Assembly (NCBI GenBank): GCA_038025085.1
Contig: CM076153.1
Span: forward strand, 682,001 to 746,000
Reading direction: 5' to 3'
From: Tetragonia tetragonoides
Taxonomy: Eukaryota; Streptophyta; Magnoliopsida; Caryophyllales; Aizoaceae
Length of the DNA: 64,000 bases
Below the pieces are notes generated by a model. The model was not told the DNA's origin and ran no database searches. It saw nothing but the letters and a program-made list of their open reading frames with translations. Positions within the stretch are counted from its first letter, which is position 1. Each line of letters starts with the position of its first letter. Below are positions 1 to 12,544 of the stretch, one piece after another. Made by a program: the position numbers and the translations under genes.

Positions 1-930
1 TATCGTGATTGCAATTTGCATGAGTTCTGCTGTCTAATACAAGGATGAAACTTTCTCTTTTACCAAGTAAAGCTTGTACTAGTATTAATTTTATGTGCTT
101 TACTCAATCAAGCGTGTATAAAATTATAATGTATTTGGAGATCCTTTGATGTTTATGTATGACACAAATATGTAGTTTTTATATACATATTTAAGAAAGG
201 GTTGATAATAAATAAAGGTTAATCCATAGACAGATTTAAGATGGCTCTGGTCACTTTTATAGACTCTAATATGTTTTGCTACAATCTTTTTTTTTTTTTA
301 TATGAGAAACTTACAACCACTATTATTAGAATATGCACTATATAAGCTCTGAGTGTGTATAATAGTTTGCAAACCACATAAACAAGACACAACCACTTAA
401 ATAGTATAGATGGATAGATCTATCAAGAGACCCTCACAATTCATACTCCTTACGAATTCAAAAGTAGTTTGTGTAATTCGAGAATATAGAAGTGGTCCAT
501 TGAAAATAATTTTTAATTGTATGCCACAAATTACTATTCCATAGATGACTATTGTGTAATAAAACTAGTAATATCACACAAATTAGTAAAATCTGAATTC
601 TAAAAGACCAAAAATACATAATCAAAACCTTATAGCTTTAACTATGCAGGTGTAAATTGCTTGCTGCTCAAACTCTCTCAAAATTAAATCTACAAATTAT
701 CCCTTTATTTTAATGCATATCCCAAAATACATGGAACTTCTTGAAAATAATAGGCTCATAATCAATAAAATAATATTGCAAAAGGGCTCATCTCATAAGT
801 GAATTCCTTTTCTTTATTTTTTTTTTTCCTTATTTCTGGGCCAAACTCAATTATTTGCGATAACTGAAAATACCCATTAACCCATTACTCGCCTGCCTCA
901 CTCAATGAAAAGGTGACGAAAAATGAATTG
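1..930. other. AT-rich intergenic DNA upstream of the CBL gene
   Basis: No coding segment, RNA gene or transposon end is recognisable here. The stretch is AT-rich with short poly-A and poly-T runs. It probably holds the distal promoter of the CBL gene that follows. Confidence 0.6.
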
Positions 931-941
931 AGCCCCACTAC

Positions 942-947
942 TATATA
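942..947 (+). promoter_or_regulatory. Probable TATA box of the CBL gene
   Basis: The sequence CTATATAC lies about 90 bp before a CT-rich stretch (1034-1190) of the kind common in plant 5'UTRs. Transcription would start near 975-1010. The remaining 5'UTR probably contains a long intron ending at the good acceptor TAACAG at 2846-2851, so the leader exon carrying the start codon would begin at 2852. Position and motif only; no transcript evidence. Confidence 0.45.
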
Positions 948-1029
948 CGAAGTACTCCCTTTAAGAACCAAAAATAAAAAAGAAAAAAAAGAAAAAAAAA
1001 AGGGTTAGAAATCTTCACAGGGAAAGAGA

Positions 1030-1033
<4 letters not shown>

Positions 1034-1065
<32 letters not shown>

Positions 1066-1190
1066 ATTCTGCGCTGTCTGTCCTCCTCCGTCCCTTCTCT
1101 CTCTTCCCCTTTCTCTCCCTCGCCCCCCCTCTCTCTCTCTCCTACCTGTCTGAGAGTGTCTCGTTCGTGGGAAGGCAAGCTCTCTCTCTC
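1034..1190 (+). repeat. CT-rich leader with (CT)n microsatellite
   Basis: A (CT)n run at 1034-1062 and further CT-rich patches to about 1195 lie just downstream of the TATA box. Such tracts are usual in plant 5'UTRs and are prone to length variation. Confidence 0.7.
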
Positions 1191-2853
1191 TCTCTATCTA
1201 TATCGCTATTGTCATAATTGCTGCTAATAAGTTTTGATGTTTTGTGAATTTTGTAAATAGACTCTGATTGTTGTTGGGTCGAAGAAAAAAAAGTGTTGCT
1301 TTCTTACGTTATATTTGTTGGTAATTACAATTTTGATAAGGGGGAAATTCACCTGATTAGCTCTGAAACTTACTCATAACAAAACGAATAATATAAAATT
1401 TTAGATCTTGACAATATTCTAGCTTGGAAGATATCTGGAATTTTGGATTTCTGGGTTTGTAAGGTCAGATTTGCAGCTTTTTCTTCTTGTTCTTATTTAA
1501 TTTATGTTTTCCTCAAAGTGGGCATTTTGTTAGTTCATTGCTTAATTGACCCAGAAAATAATAGTATCTGTTGAAGTGGATGGTACGGATTTGTCAGAAA
1601 TAGAGATTCTTGATAGAGTTTGTTAATGCGATTTGGCTAAGTGGTAGGACAATGTCTGTATTATGTGCTCAATTTTGCTAAATTATTTGTACACACTTTG
1701 TTATGTTTTTCTTATGAATACATGTATTTGCAATGGCGCTGGAACTGGATATACCAGCTAGAAAAGCTTAAATGCCATTCGGAGTTTCGCTGATGGTCTG
1801 TGCATCTGGATGTCCCACATAGGCAAGGGGTGTTAGAATGTTATTAGGGCGGCAATGATTTATCGCTTTAATGTTGAAAATAAGTGTAGAGAAGATCATA
1901 TGCAATGGGCTAAGGAAAATTAAATCAACCAACCATGTAAAATTGACTGGAAAACAAGCTTTTGGGAAGTCGTCGACATTAGGAGAGTCTTAATGGTTGG
2001 GAATGGGAGGAACTGTTGCAGAGGATTGTGGTCTACATCACGATGAGCTCATGTACCTCCAGGAGCTTTTTGAATTCAATAAATTTCTGGTGGAAGTCTT
2101 GAGTGTAGAACTGTAGTTATTTCATGTGCTTTGAGGTTTTAGAGAGTGACTGGTGATGCGTCCATCTTAGATTTAGCTCAACTTGCTACCTGTATCAACG
2201 AGGTCTAAATGGTACTTGACTACTACATTATGAGTCTTGCTCCGTTACTTTTTCTTTGTGTTGTTTTCTACATCAGGGACAATAAATATAGATGAGCATA
2301 TCTAGAGGATTATTGTCTGTGACAGTGTCCTCTACAGAAGCAGAAATGTTAGTTGTTAGAGGAGCATATCTCCTGTCAACTTCACTGTTTGTGATGTTCT
2401 CCAATACAGGAACAGGACAGTTTAAGGAACATATCCCTGCAACAGGAAATGAAAAGTGATAGTAAGGAAATAAGCCTGTGGGATGGGAAAGAGATTAATG
2501 AATATATTATCTGAGGCCTGGACCATCTTATTAAGGCGGTGCAGACGCTGCACTTACAGTTTTGAGATGGCTAAATAAATTAACATAAGTGGAAATACTC
2601 TTTATACATTCTTTTTCTGATAGTCTTTCTGATGTGCTTGACAAAGGGATGACAGTTGGTTTGACTTTTAATACAGATCAGCTGGAGTACCTAACTTGCA
2701 ATTTCATTTATCACAACTGAAGAAAGAGAAGTATCAGGAAATGGTCAACAGGTGAGCTAAGTTATGTTGCTGAACATAATACGGTATCTTGGAAATATGC
2801 CCATTTGATCTGAGATAGGAAGTTGATTGCCTTTTCCCTGTGACATAACAGGT

Positions 2854-2898
2854 ATGGAGTCTTCTGATGTGTGGGAAATATCATGGTGCAGTGTTTAG
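2854..2898 (+). promoter_or_regulatory. Overlapping upstream ORF at the CBL start
   Basis: An ATG at 2854 opens a 14-codon reading frame ([14 protein letters not shown]) that stops at 2896-2898. It overlaps the CBL start codon at 2883 in a different frame. If the leader exon begins at 2852 as the acceptor suggests, this ATG is the first one in that exon and would compete with the CBL start. This is inferred from sequence. Confidence 0.35.
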
Positions 2899-5800
2899 AT
2901 GGCTTCCAGCATTTATTTCTTTCCCTCTTACGATGTTGCGACCTGGAAATTTCTAAACCACGGCGGGGGATTGAAGACCCTGAGCGTCTAGCAAGGGAGA
3001 CTGTCTGTAAGTAATTTAGTACTATCTTGTCTGCTACAGGTTTAAATGTGTATATTATCAAGACAATTTAATGCTTCTGTTTGATTAAGACTTGATTTTT
3101 ACATGCTACTAACACATATCCAGGTGCTTGGAGATTTGCGCCATTTGTTGCTTTCCATTGAGAAGCCTTAGGAAAATGCTTTCATTTGTGTATTAATTGC
3201 TAGCAATACTGAACAATTTGCTCTGTATTCTTTAACATTGTTTTCTTTATTCTTTTCTATTGCAGTTAGTGTGAGTGAGATAGAGGCACTTTATGAGCTA
3301 TTCAAAAGGATCAGCAGCGCTGTGATTGATGATGGTCTCATCCAAAAGGTCAAGTGACATTATCATTGGAATGAAAACCATTTTTCATCCCTGAAATCGT
3401 ATTTTAATCTAACTACTTGAAATGTTACTTTAATTTTAAATTGTCAAGTTGTAAATGATTAGTTACCAAGACCTGATTATGAGTTACATTACTGGACATG
3501 TGTTGGCGCATCTCAAACTAGAAAGAGAGATGTCTAATATGGAAGCGGAATTTTCGTTTTGCATTCGCAAGTAAACATTTATGCTGGAGATACTTAGGTT
3601 ATTCATCTAAATTGTAGTTTTATCTTTTTTGCTCTGCAGGAAGAATTTCAGCTGGCCTTATTTAGGACAAACAGAAGGGAGAGTTTGTTCGCTGACCGGG
3701 TAATTTCTTTCTGTCAAAACTGAGTTAGTCTGTACTCTATAATTCTGAGGATCAAATTATATATCTCGTTGATAAAGGTTGTGAATGTGTACTGCGCATC
3801 CTGTATTTTTCCTTACAAGATTTAAAAAAAAAAATTAGTAGAAGAATAAAATGTTGTTTTATATTGAACACATTTCTTCGAAGTTTTCTCAGAAACGCTG
3901 AGTGTTATCTATTGTTGCAGGTCTTTGACTTGTTTGACACAAAGCATAATGGAGTTTTAGGTTTCGAAGAATTTGCTCGTGGACTTTCTGTTTTTCATCC
4001 ACAAGCTCCCATCGAACAGAAGATTGATTGTATGTTAACTTTAAATGTTTGAGACAGTTAGCAGCTTGTTATGTGTCAACCAGTTTTCTAACACTGAACT
4101 CATTTATCTTATCTGCAGTTTCTTTTAAGCTGTATGATCTCAAGCAGCAAGGTTTTATTGAAAGGGAGCAAGTGAGTAGTCGTTCTATCTAAAAAATATC
4201 TTGTTCACAGATATGTGAAACTGCATGTGGTAGTTATAGTCATTACGAATCTAGATATTATGTGTTTCTGAAATCCCCATGACCATTTCATGTTTAGTCA
4301 TCATTATCTTGACACAACGTCAACATTACCTCAGTGCCTTTAGGCGCCAGCAAGGCGAGGTAAGGGTGGGGTTCTTGTGTGTGCAGCCTTGCCTCTGTGA
4401 AAATGGAGAGGCTGTTTCAATTTTATCACTATCCCGAGAGACAATAACTTATCCTGCCCTATGAGCTGGTCAAGCTGGGATGTTAGTTTACACCAGTTTC
4501 AACTTGGCTTCAGAGGCCCTCCTATTTCCAAACCGGTATGAAGACCGCCTGTCATGTTAGAAGTGATACGTTCTATGGCATATTGGCTGAGGTGAATATG
4601 GTTTCACTAATCAGTTTTGGTAGGCCTGCAGGCCCAGTCGTGAAGGTGGTAACAGGTACAGTTGCATAACAATTTGGAAGGGGGTCATGTGCTGCTCTCT
4701 TCTATTCAATACTTCTGTTACAAAATCAGTTCTCACAGCCATCAAGTCCGCTTCTCCCCTAGGTTCCTTTTGTCAGAGTCTACATCCAAGGAAGATATGC
4801 CTTAGAGTGCCATCTAAAGCTACCTAGGTCATCCTTATCAACCTCGATTTCTAAAATTATAGTTACGGTTTCAGTTTCAGTGTTCATGGTAATCAGAGGA
4901 TTTTTCTCATCTTAGCAGTGTAGAGCTGGTGGTATTGATGGACTAGTGACTTGTAGTTTCTGCCTGATTAGCTATTTGATTGTCATGATGCTTATTGCAG
5001 CACTCAACACTTTCAACTTGTGCTTGCCTTTTCCACATCGCATTACTTGAGCTTCTGATGTTTTCCTAGAGGAATATGCATGCATGTCCTTGCACCAACT
5101 ATCTGGTATTACAGTTTATGGGTGTTGCTGATATGGTTTTTTACAGGAGAAATAGAATTCTCTGATCTTCATTATTTGTGCGTTCAAGTAATAACAATTA
5201 CTGATTGTTGGAGCACATATTCATCTTTATTTTCTTGAGTTGTCCTCTCATCATGTAGATTTTTTGCTAATTTTGCGCAGGTGAAGCAAATGGTAGTGGC
5301 CACATTAGCTGAAACTGGAATGAATCTTGCAGACCATGTTATAGAAGAAATCATTACCAAGGTACCTCATCAATCAAACCCATTCTACTATCATGAATTT
5401 TGATAATTGACATGCGTGCGCAAATGTGGTGGCTTATTTTTCTCGAAGTAGTGATTTTTCTTTGTTGATAATAGAGATATTATTGAAACAACCAATGTGA
5501 CCAAAACAACTAACTGGCTTGAAATAAACCAAAACCTTAAGACACCCACACCAACTGGAGCCATAAGACGAAACACCCGAAAAGGAAAAACATATGCCCC
5601 TGTGACAAAAGAACACCCTATCCAAAGAGATCACTAGACACCAACAACAAACATCCGACAAGGAACATAGTAAACCTGACAATACTAAAGCACGCCTAAA
5701 CATTCTCAGAAAACGAACAACTTTATTCTACCAACCATTTCTGTAACTCTCTGGGTAAGACAAGCCCATTCTTTTTGCAAAACTCAAGATCCCAAAGGGG

Positions 5801-6951
5801 TTTTTGGACTCCAATTGTTCCTGGTGGTCACTCGCACGAGCATAACGAGAGCCTCTGACAATTCTTTGACCCATCACAATTGGGCTTGCATGAACCCCAC
5901 CCCCACTACGCAGGACCAAAGCCCATTTTTCCAAGCCTGTTTTTCGGGAGATGTCAGTACCCCAAAGCCCGTCTTCTGGTTTTGGGGTCTGTGTTGTGCT
6001 TTCGGAATTGTGTAGACGTTAATTTAAACCTGTTCTATTATCTTTTACAACACTCATTTGGACCATGTTTCATATCAACCTGTCTTGATTATGTGCTGCA
6101 GACATTTGCTGAAACAGATACGAAACAAGATGGGAAGATTGACAAGGAAGAATGGAGAAACCTTGTCTACAGACATCCATCACTATTGAAGAATATGACC
6201 CTGCAATATTTGCAGTAAGTCCTCAGTCACCATGCATATTTTAATCCTTGTCCACCTAGGAATTTTCTTAGTTTTCTTGGATACTGTCATAGTCAGGCCA
6301 TTGAGATTAAATTAGGGGAAGGATGGTTCATCACTACCTGCTCTTTTATGCAAACCCTTAATTAAATTGGGGAAATATTCACACGTAACACCTGTATATC
6401 TAACAACTCTCAACTGTCTAGCTTTCCCTCTCTTGCTATCACACCAGCAATTTTGAGCCAGGGAACAATTCTTCTAAATTTTATTGTAAAGTCGCCAAGG
6501 TGGAACATAACAAATACTGTAGTGGTAAAATGGACCAACAAAGAGGAGTGAAATAACAAATAGTAAAAAAATGTACCAAACTACCAACAAAGAGGAGTGA
6601 GATAGAGCAGTTTAACGGGATACTAATGCTAGCACTTGCTAAAAGGTTAAGGTAGTTTCACACTTTCATTGATCCAGTCACCCTGGTTACCCTTTGTCTT
6701 TGGTGCGAATCACCCTGGTTATCTTGGGGTTCCATTATCCAAGCTTCGCTATTGAACATTCCGAGTCTGGGCAGCACTAGATGGAAGAGTAGTTGGTTCT
6801 TTTATTTTCATATTTTTGTACTAATTCAGATGTTTGAATAGTTTTTTTTGACAAACACTGACTTCATTATGTTACGTTGCTTCTTTTTGCCAGGGAAATT
6901 ACGATTACATTCCCGAGCTTTGTTTTCTATTCGCAAGTTGATGACACCTGA
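2883..6951 (+). CDS. CBL3-like: Calcineurin B-like calcium sensor, CBL2/CBL3 type
   Basis: Calcium sensor that recruits and activates CIPK kinases; AtCBL2 and AtCBL3 act at the tonoplast. Eight coding exons join cleanly: 2883-3006, 3266-3348, 3640-3699, 3921-4029, 4119-4171, 5281-5361, 6102-6214, 6894-6951 (681 nt, 226 aa, the usual length of CBL2/3). Visible parts are an N-terminus MVQCLDG with Cys4, Cys18 and Cys19 as S-acylation candidates and no MGC myristoylation motif, then four EF-hand regions: a degenerate first one near VIDDGL, then [29 protein letters not shown] and [15 protein letters not shown]. The C-terminus ends [13 protein letters not shown], as in CBL2/3. The N-terminus ([20 protein letters not shown]) is more diverged than the rest. 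Intron 5 holds a SINE and intron 6 a probable transposon fragment. It is convergent with the HSP90 gene. Family call is secure; CBL2 versus CBL3 is not resolved. Confidence 0.93.
4316..4420 (-). mobile_element. Au-like SINE fragment in CBL intron 5
   Basis: Read on the minus strand, the stretch begins AACAGCCTCTC, continues with a CAAGGCTGCACACA block and a CCCACCCTTACC block, and ends GGCACTGAGGTAATGTTG. This is the order of conserved blocks in the plant Au SINE 3' part. The tRNA-like 5' half with A and B boxes is not recognisable, and no target-site duplication was found, so this is an old truncated copy. It resembles the copies at 38488-38611 and 59314-59420. Confidence 0.6.
5430..6015 (-). 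mobile_element. Possible transposon fragment in CBL intron 6
   Basis: This part of intron 6 differs in composition from the rest of the intron and has open minus-strand frames (5728-5934, 5434-5703). One contains [15 protein letters not shown] followed by [11 protein letters not shown], which looks like transposon-derived coding sequence, possibly LINE. I saw no conserved domain and no target-site duplication, so the identity is a guess. It is not part of the CBL protein. Confidence 0.3.
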
Positions 6952-8200
6952 GTTGCAGATCATTCAAGCTTATATCCTGTGCCCTGTTATCAGTTTATTT
7001 TTTGATTTTTCTTCCCCTTTCCGGATGGCTTTTGCCAGACAACGAGGATTCATCATGGTCTTCTTTTTTTGCGGAAACCCTTATGTACAGAGGTTTGAAA
7101 GAAGTATTTCACATACTGTCCGTGAGTAGCTTCTAATAATGCAATCGCTTTCTTTGCGTGGATTATTCATCCCTCTTTTATTAGAATTAAGAATGGTCTA
7201 TTGAAAATAGTATAGTAGACAGTACAGCATGTTCTGTGAAGGTTCTTAAATTTTTGTCAGAGTTGAATGAAGATTGATGTTTTACCAGTTCTGAATGTAA
7301 ATTATTTTGGGTGTTAATTACCAGATCTGAAAGTGGTTTTTCTATTTGTAGATTTTCCATACGAGCTTGGGAGTAAAATTTGTTTAACTATAATCAACAA
7401 TCAATTCGTGCTAAAGCCTTAACTGTTAGCTCACAGCAAGCAACTACGCAACTAGCAAATGCAGTATAAGACTAACACGATGCCCGTCACCAGGATGTCA
7501 GTGATACGATGCCAAACCTTAAATCACTTGTTCAGTTTTTCTTACCCAACTCAAGTAATGAAACATGTTGGGTATTTCATTTTGCCATCTCATTCGCCTA
7601 TTTCGTTTTTTTTTTATAACAACGAAGATTATAGTCTACACAAAAACTACTTTTCTAAATAATGAGAGCCTTTTTATTTTGAGTTGGTCTCACATCCAAT
7701 GAAAGCCAACTTTGATTCTGATTCAACTTGATCTTATGCTCTTTAGAGAGCTTTGGACTAATGGTCTTAAGAAGTAATATTGAAGACAGTGTCTCATCAA
7801 CATCTTTCAATTTCACTATTGTGTCTTAAAACAAAACTATGAACCAGAAGCATCAGCGACAATACCATCAAGTATATAGTAACATGAGTAACACCAGAAC
7901 TATGAAAAAACAAGCCACTAAAGCTATTTCGAGTACAAAAGACAGATAAAGCAATCAACATATGCACATACTAAACAACAGATAAATAAAGAGGATGGCG
8001 TGAAATAATTACTGCAAAAGATTAGGCTATATAGAGATAAGGAGATTAATACTTGTTCTAAGAAATTGAACCAAAAAGGCCTCCAGGCCATAACAAAACC
8101 ATACTTTCCAAACTCACTTCTGCTGGAGGCAAAGACATGAAAAGGATAGGATATAGCCACTACTGAGTACTTAAAACTCCGAAAACTAACAACATAAAAC
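6952..8200. other. Convergent 3' ends of CBL and HSP90
   Basis: This 1.25 kb space lies between the CBL stop (6951) and the HSP90 stop (8201). It holds the 3'UTRs of both genes and no coding segment I can support. Small open frames here are on average-composition AT-rich DNA. Confidence 0.6.
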
Positions 8201-11200
8201 TTAATCGACTTCCTCCATCTTGGAGCCCTCAGCATCAGCCTCCTCAAGTGCAGGCATCTCAACGTCAGCATCAGCGGCATCCTCATCAATGCTCAGACCG
8301 AGCTTCAACATTCTGTGAATGCGGTTGCCGAAGGTGTTGGGTTCATCGAGGCTGAAACCAGAGGTCAACAAGGCAGTCTCGAACAAGAGAAGAACCAAAT
8401 CCTTAACAGACTTGTCGTTCTTGTCAGCATCAGCCCTCTTCCTCAGCTCCTCCATGATTGAGTTCTCTGGGTTGATCTCCATCGTCTTCTTTGAGGACAT
8501 GTAACCAGCCATGCTTGAATCCCTCAAAGCTTGAGCCTTCATGATCCTCTCCATGTTAGCAGACCAACCGTACTCACCAGTGACCAAACAGCAAGGAGAG
8601 TCAACAACACGGTCAGAGACAACAACCTTCTCAACTCTGTCGCCAAGAACATCCTTGATGACCTTGCACAGACCCTCGAATTTCTCCTTCAATTCCTCCT
8701 GTTTCTTCTTCTCGTCCTCACTTTCATCAAGCTTCAAACCCTCCTTGGTGGCAGACACGAGCTTCTTGCCCTCAAACTCCTTGAGCTGTCCAACAGCATA
8801 CTCATCAATGGCGTCAACCATGTAAATGACCTCATAGCCCTTCTTCCTCAACTTCTCAAGGAAGGGAGAGTTCTCCACAGCCTTCTTGCTTTCACCAGTA
8901 ATGTAGTAGATGTCATTCTGGCCCTCCTTCATTCTGGTCACGTAGTCCTTCAAGCTGGTCAACTCATCACCACTCTTGGTGGAGTGGTACCTGAGTAGCT
9001 CAGCAATCTTGGTCCTGTTCTGAGTGTCCTCGTGGATACCCAACTTGAGGTTCTTAGAGAAAGCTTCGTAGAACTTGTTGTAGTCATCCTTGTTCTCAGC
9101 AATCTCAAAGAAGAGCTCAATGCACTTCTTGACCAGGTTCTTACGGATGACCTTCAAGATCTTGTTCTGTTGAAGAGTCTCTCTGGAGATGTTCAGGGGC
9201 AGATCCTCAGAATCAACAATACCCTTCACAAAGCTAAGGTACTCGGGGATCAGCTCCTCACAGTTGTCCATGATGAAGACACGGCGAACATAGAGCTTGA
9301 TGTTGTTTGGCTTTTTCTTAGTGTCAAAAAGATCAAAGGGTGCTCTCTTGGGCACAAAGAGGACAGCCTTGAATTCAAGCTGACCCTCAACAGAGAAGTG
9401 CTTTACTGCCAAATGCTCTTCCCAGTCATTGGTAAGACTCTTGTAGAAAGCAGCATACTCCTCCTTTGTGATCTCCTCAGGCTTCCTCATCCAGATGGGC
9501 TTTTGCTTGTTCACAAGATTCCACTCGTTGGACACTTCCTTGATCTTCTTCTTTTTCTTCTCTTCTTTCTCTTTTTCCTCGTCAACATCCTCTACCTTAC
9601 CCTCTTCGTCTTTCTTCTCCTCCTCCTCTTCGTCATCAGAAATCTCCTTCTCAATGGTCTTCTCAACCCATAGAGAGATTGGGTAGCTGATAAACTCAGA
9701 GTGCTTCTTCACCAAATCTTTAAGACGGCGCTCCTCAAGGTACTCGAGTTGGTCCTCCTTGAGGTGGAGGGTGATCTTGGTACCCCTATCAAGGGGCTCA
9801 CCAGAATCCCTGGTAACTGTGAAGGATCCACCAGCCTGGGACTCCCAAATGTACTGCTCGTCGTCATTGTGTTTGGTTGTCACAATAACTTTCTCGGCAA
9901 CAAGGTAAGCAGAGTAGAAACCCACACCAAACTGACCAATCATGCTCACATCAGCCCCAGCGGCCAATGCTTCCATGAATTCCTTTGTTCCAGACCTTGC
10001 AATGGTACCAAGGTTGTTCACCAAATCTGCAAACACGGGAATACAAGGTTACAATATGTAGAGTTCCAGAACATATAGCAAAACAAACACAAACATAAAA
10101 CAACACAATCAAGTGAAAAAACAGGAAAAAAAAAAAAAAAACTCACCAGCTTTGGTCATCCCAATACCACTGTCAATGAGTGTGAGGGTGTTGTTAGTCT
10201 TGTCAGGGATAATGTGAATGAAAAGCTCTGGCTGACCATCGAGCTTGCTCTTGTCGGTCAAAGACTCAAAACGGATCTTGTCCAAAGCCTATACAACACC
10301 AAGTTTCAAGACCACAATAAGCATTTATCAAACATACTAAACTTTAAAAAATTCAAATCTGGCATCACAGTAGTGATATTTAATTCAGGGTAAATTGTGC
10401 AATTGCAATACCACCATATCAAACATGTGATAGCATATAATATCAACTCAAATTTAGCACCAAACTATCAACCATTGTTGCACACTAGGAATTTAGACCA
10501 TATATAAGACGCTGACAAAATACACACATCCATCACATATTTACTTAACAAATCTACAACATAAATACCAAATCTCAGTCCTATTCAATTCATGACTGGA
10601 AAAATATGTAATAACATGTAATATCAGCAACAGCTACTACTTCTAAATTTAGATACTGACAGATACACATTCTGTAACTATAACCGCCAACATATCTCAA
10701 CAACATGGGAGTAACTCGCTCAATAACTTAATTCTAAAATACTGCTATGAAAATTTAAGTGCCAGATATCCGCATAGTAGTCCAACAGCACCGTTCACTA
10801 ATTAATTCCTCGCCATAACATATATAGAATTAACAGAACGATACACTAGGCCAAAAGCTTCATTATCACTACGAATATACAATTTAAACTAGATCGGAAC
10901 GTGCAAATAGTTTACGTAGTATCACAATCACATCTCAGAAGTAGTTTTAAACATCAATTTAACTAAACTGAACTAAAGTAAACATAATCACATTATGCAA
11001 CTAGTTTTACCCATCAAATCGACTAAAATCAACTAAACAATGCATAATCACATCTCCGAAGTTGTTTTAGATTACCGATCAACTAAAAGCAGCATGATCG
11101 CATGTCACAAGCGGTTCTACATATCAAATAAAGTAAAATCAACAAAAAAAATATCAAACATCAAATCGACATGAACCCTAACCCTGACCTAAACAGATCA

Positions 11201-11452
11201 GATATCACAATCAACATCAACATCAAAATCAAACATCACATCACAAATCGAAACACGCAGAACAAAATCTCATAAAAGTAAAACCTAGAAACTATAAAGA
11301 GTAAGAAAGAGAGAGAGAGAAAAACATACATCAGAAGCGTTACTGATGAGCTCACGAAGGAAAATCTCTTTGTTGCTGTAGAAAGTGTTGATGATGAGAC
11401 TGAGAAGCTGGTTGATCTCAGCCTGGAAAGCAAACGTCTCTTGTTCCGCCAT
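8201..11452 (-). CDS. HSP90: Cytosolic heat shock protein 90
   Basis: ATP-driven chaperone for kinases, receptors and NLR immune proteins. Three exons on the minus strand: 11452-11330 (123 nt), 10288-10147 (142 nt), 10026-8201 (1826 nt), giving 2091 nt and 696 aa, close to the ~700 aa of plant cytosolic HSP90. The N-terminal ATPase domain has the signature [10 protein letters not shown] with the catalytic Glu in [22 protein letters not shown] for ATP binding, and [15 protein letters not shown] charged linker ([12 protein letters not shown] then [10 protein letters not shown]) follows. The middle domain and the dimer domain are complete, and the protein ends MEEVD, the TPR-cochaperone tag of cytosolic forms. 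There is no signal or transit peptide. A TATA box and an imperfect heat-shock element sit upstream. Intron 1 is about 1.04 kb. The other-strand open frames inside exon 3 are shadows. Confidence 0.97.
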
Positions 11453-11578
11453 TCTTCTGATCTTTTTCTCTCTCTTCTCTTTCTCTCTCTAAAAGAAAAA
11501 TGAAAAGGTTGAAGAAGAAGATGATGAAGAATAGGGTTTTGGAAGTAGGAGGCGGAGAAATGGTGGAGAGGGTGAGGC

Positions 11579-11584
11579 TTTTAT
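11579..11584 (-). promoter_or_regulatory. TATA box of HSP90
   Basis: On the minus strand the sequence is CTATAAAAGCC, about 127 bp upstream of the HSP90 ATG. A start site near 11550 would give a leader of about 100 nt, which is normal. Confidence 0.65.
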
Positions 11585-11621
11585 AGTAGTCACCACCAAG
11601 AACAGATGAATAAGTTAGGGT

Positions 11622-11634
11622 TTCTAGATCCTTC
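11622..11634 (-). promoter_or_regulatory. Imperfect heat-shock element of HSP90
   Basis: On the minus strand GAAGGATCTAGAA gives two GAA half-sites in correct phase around a central ATC where a perfect element has TTC. It lies about 40 bp upstream of the TATA box, a normal place for heat-shock factor binding. One visible imperfect element fits a mostly constitutive HSP90 with some heat response (inference). Confidence 0.4.
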
Positions 11635-11649
11635 TATTTGACAGCGATT

Positions 11650-12480
11650 TTTTTTGGGGAGCGGATTTTTTTCTTTTTTCGTTGCGAATAATATTAGACT
11701 CGTTGATTATTTAGATTTTAGACGTCTTTTTTCCCAGTTGTGGTGTCGAATAATGTGATGCGAAATGGTGACGTGAAGGTACATGATTGGGTAGCGTCTT
11801 GCACATGTGGCCACCTTTTTTTTTTCCTTTTTGTTGAACACAATCCTTTAAAAGAAAAACTAATTTTATTCTATGCTTTTTTTTTGTAGGGTAATTTTAT
11901 TCTATGCTTAGGAGGTGAATTTCCTTTATGTGTTTTATTATGCTACTTTTCCTTTGTGTTGTTAAGCCTTTTTCTTTTTGCTTTTGGTGTTTTTTTGTTT
12001 TTCGTTTGGTGGTACAAGGCGATGAAGAGCTATGCTCGGTATCCAAAACTTATGAAGTAGACACGTTAATGTATTTCATAATGGTAGACGTTCGCACTAA
12101 AAAAACTTTTATAATGGTAGGCGTTTCATGTCGCGTATCTTATCTTCGTTCGCAAACAAGCCCTTTCTCAAACAACTACCTACTAAAGATTCTTATAATA
12201 TTTAGTGATCTTAATAGGAGTAGACAATGCCCAAAGCATAACTTTCATATTGGGGCTTTGAGAATTTGTAGAATTTTTTCCAAAAGTTCCACCTCAAAGT
12301 TTTCAAGTAAATTATTAAGTTACGGGTTTTTACAAATTGTAGCTATTTAATTTTATTTTCATTTAACACTGAAAAGTAGAAAGAAAAAAATTTAAAAAAT
12401 TAGAAATCACTTTAATCAAATTGGAAAAATTTATGAGACATCACTATAGTAGTACAGAGATTTTGGGGTTCGTTTGGTGG
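11650..12480. other. Intergenic DNA between HSP90 promoter and tandem array
   Basis: AT-rich with many poly-T runs. The open frame at 11928-12350 has no recognisable domain, low-complexity Phe/Cys/Leu-rich content and no homologous neighbour, so I treat it as noise. Confidence 0.5.
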
Positions 12481-12544
12481 CACGTGGTGGTGGAGAATCA
12501 TGCTTGGCACCCAAAAACCGTGGATTAGCCTCCGATGTCCAGTA

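Noticed and set aside
8531..9673. Long plus-strand open frames (155 and 213 codons) inside HSP90 exon 3
   Set aside because: They are the antisense of a confirmed HSP90 coding exon. Their Leu/Phe-rich content mirrors Lys/Glu-rich codons on the real strand, and no domain is visible.
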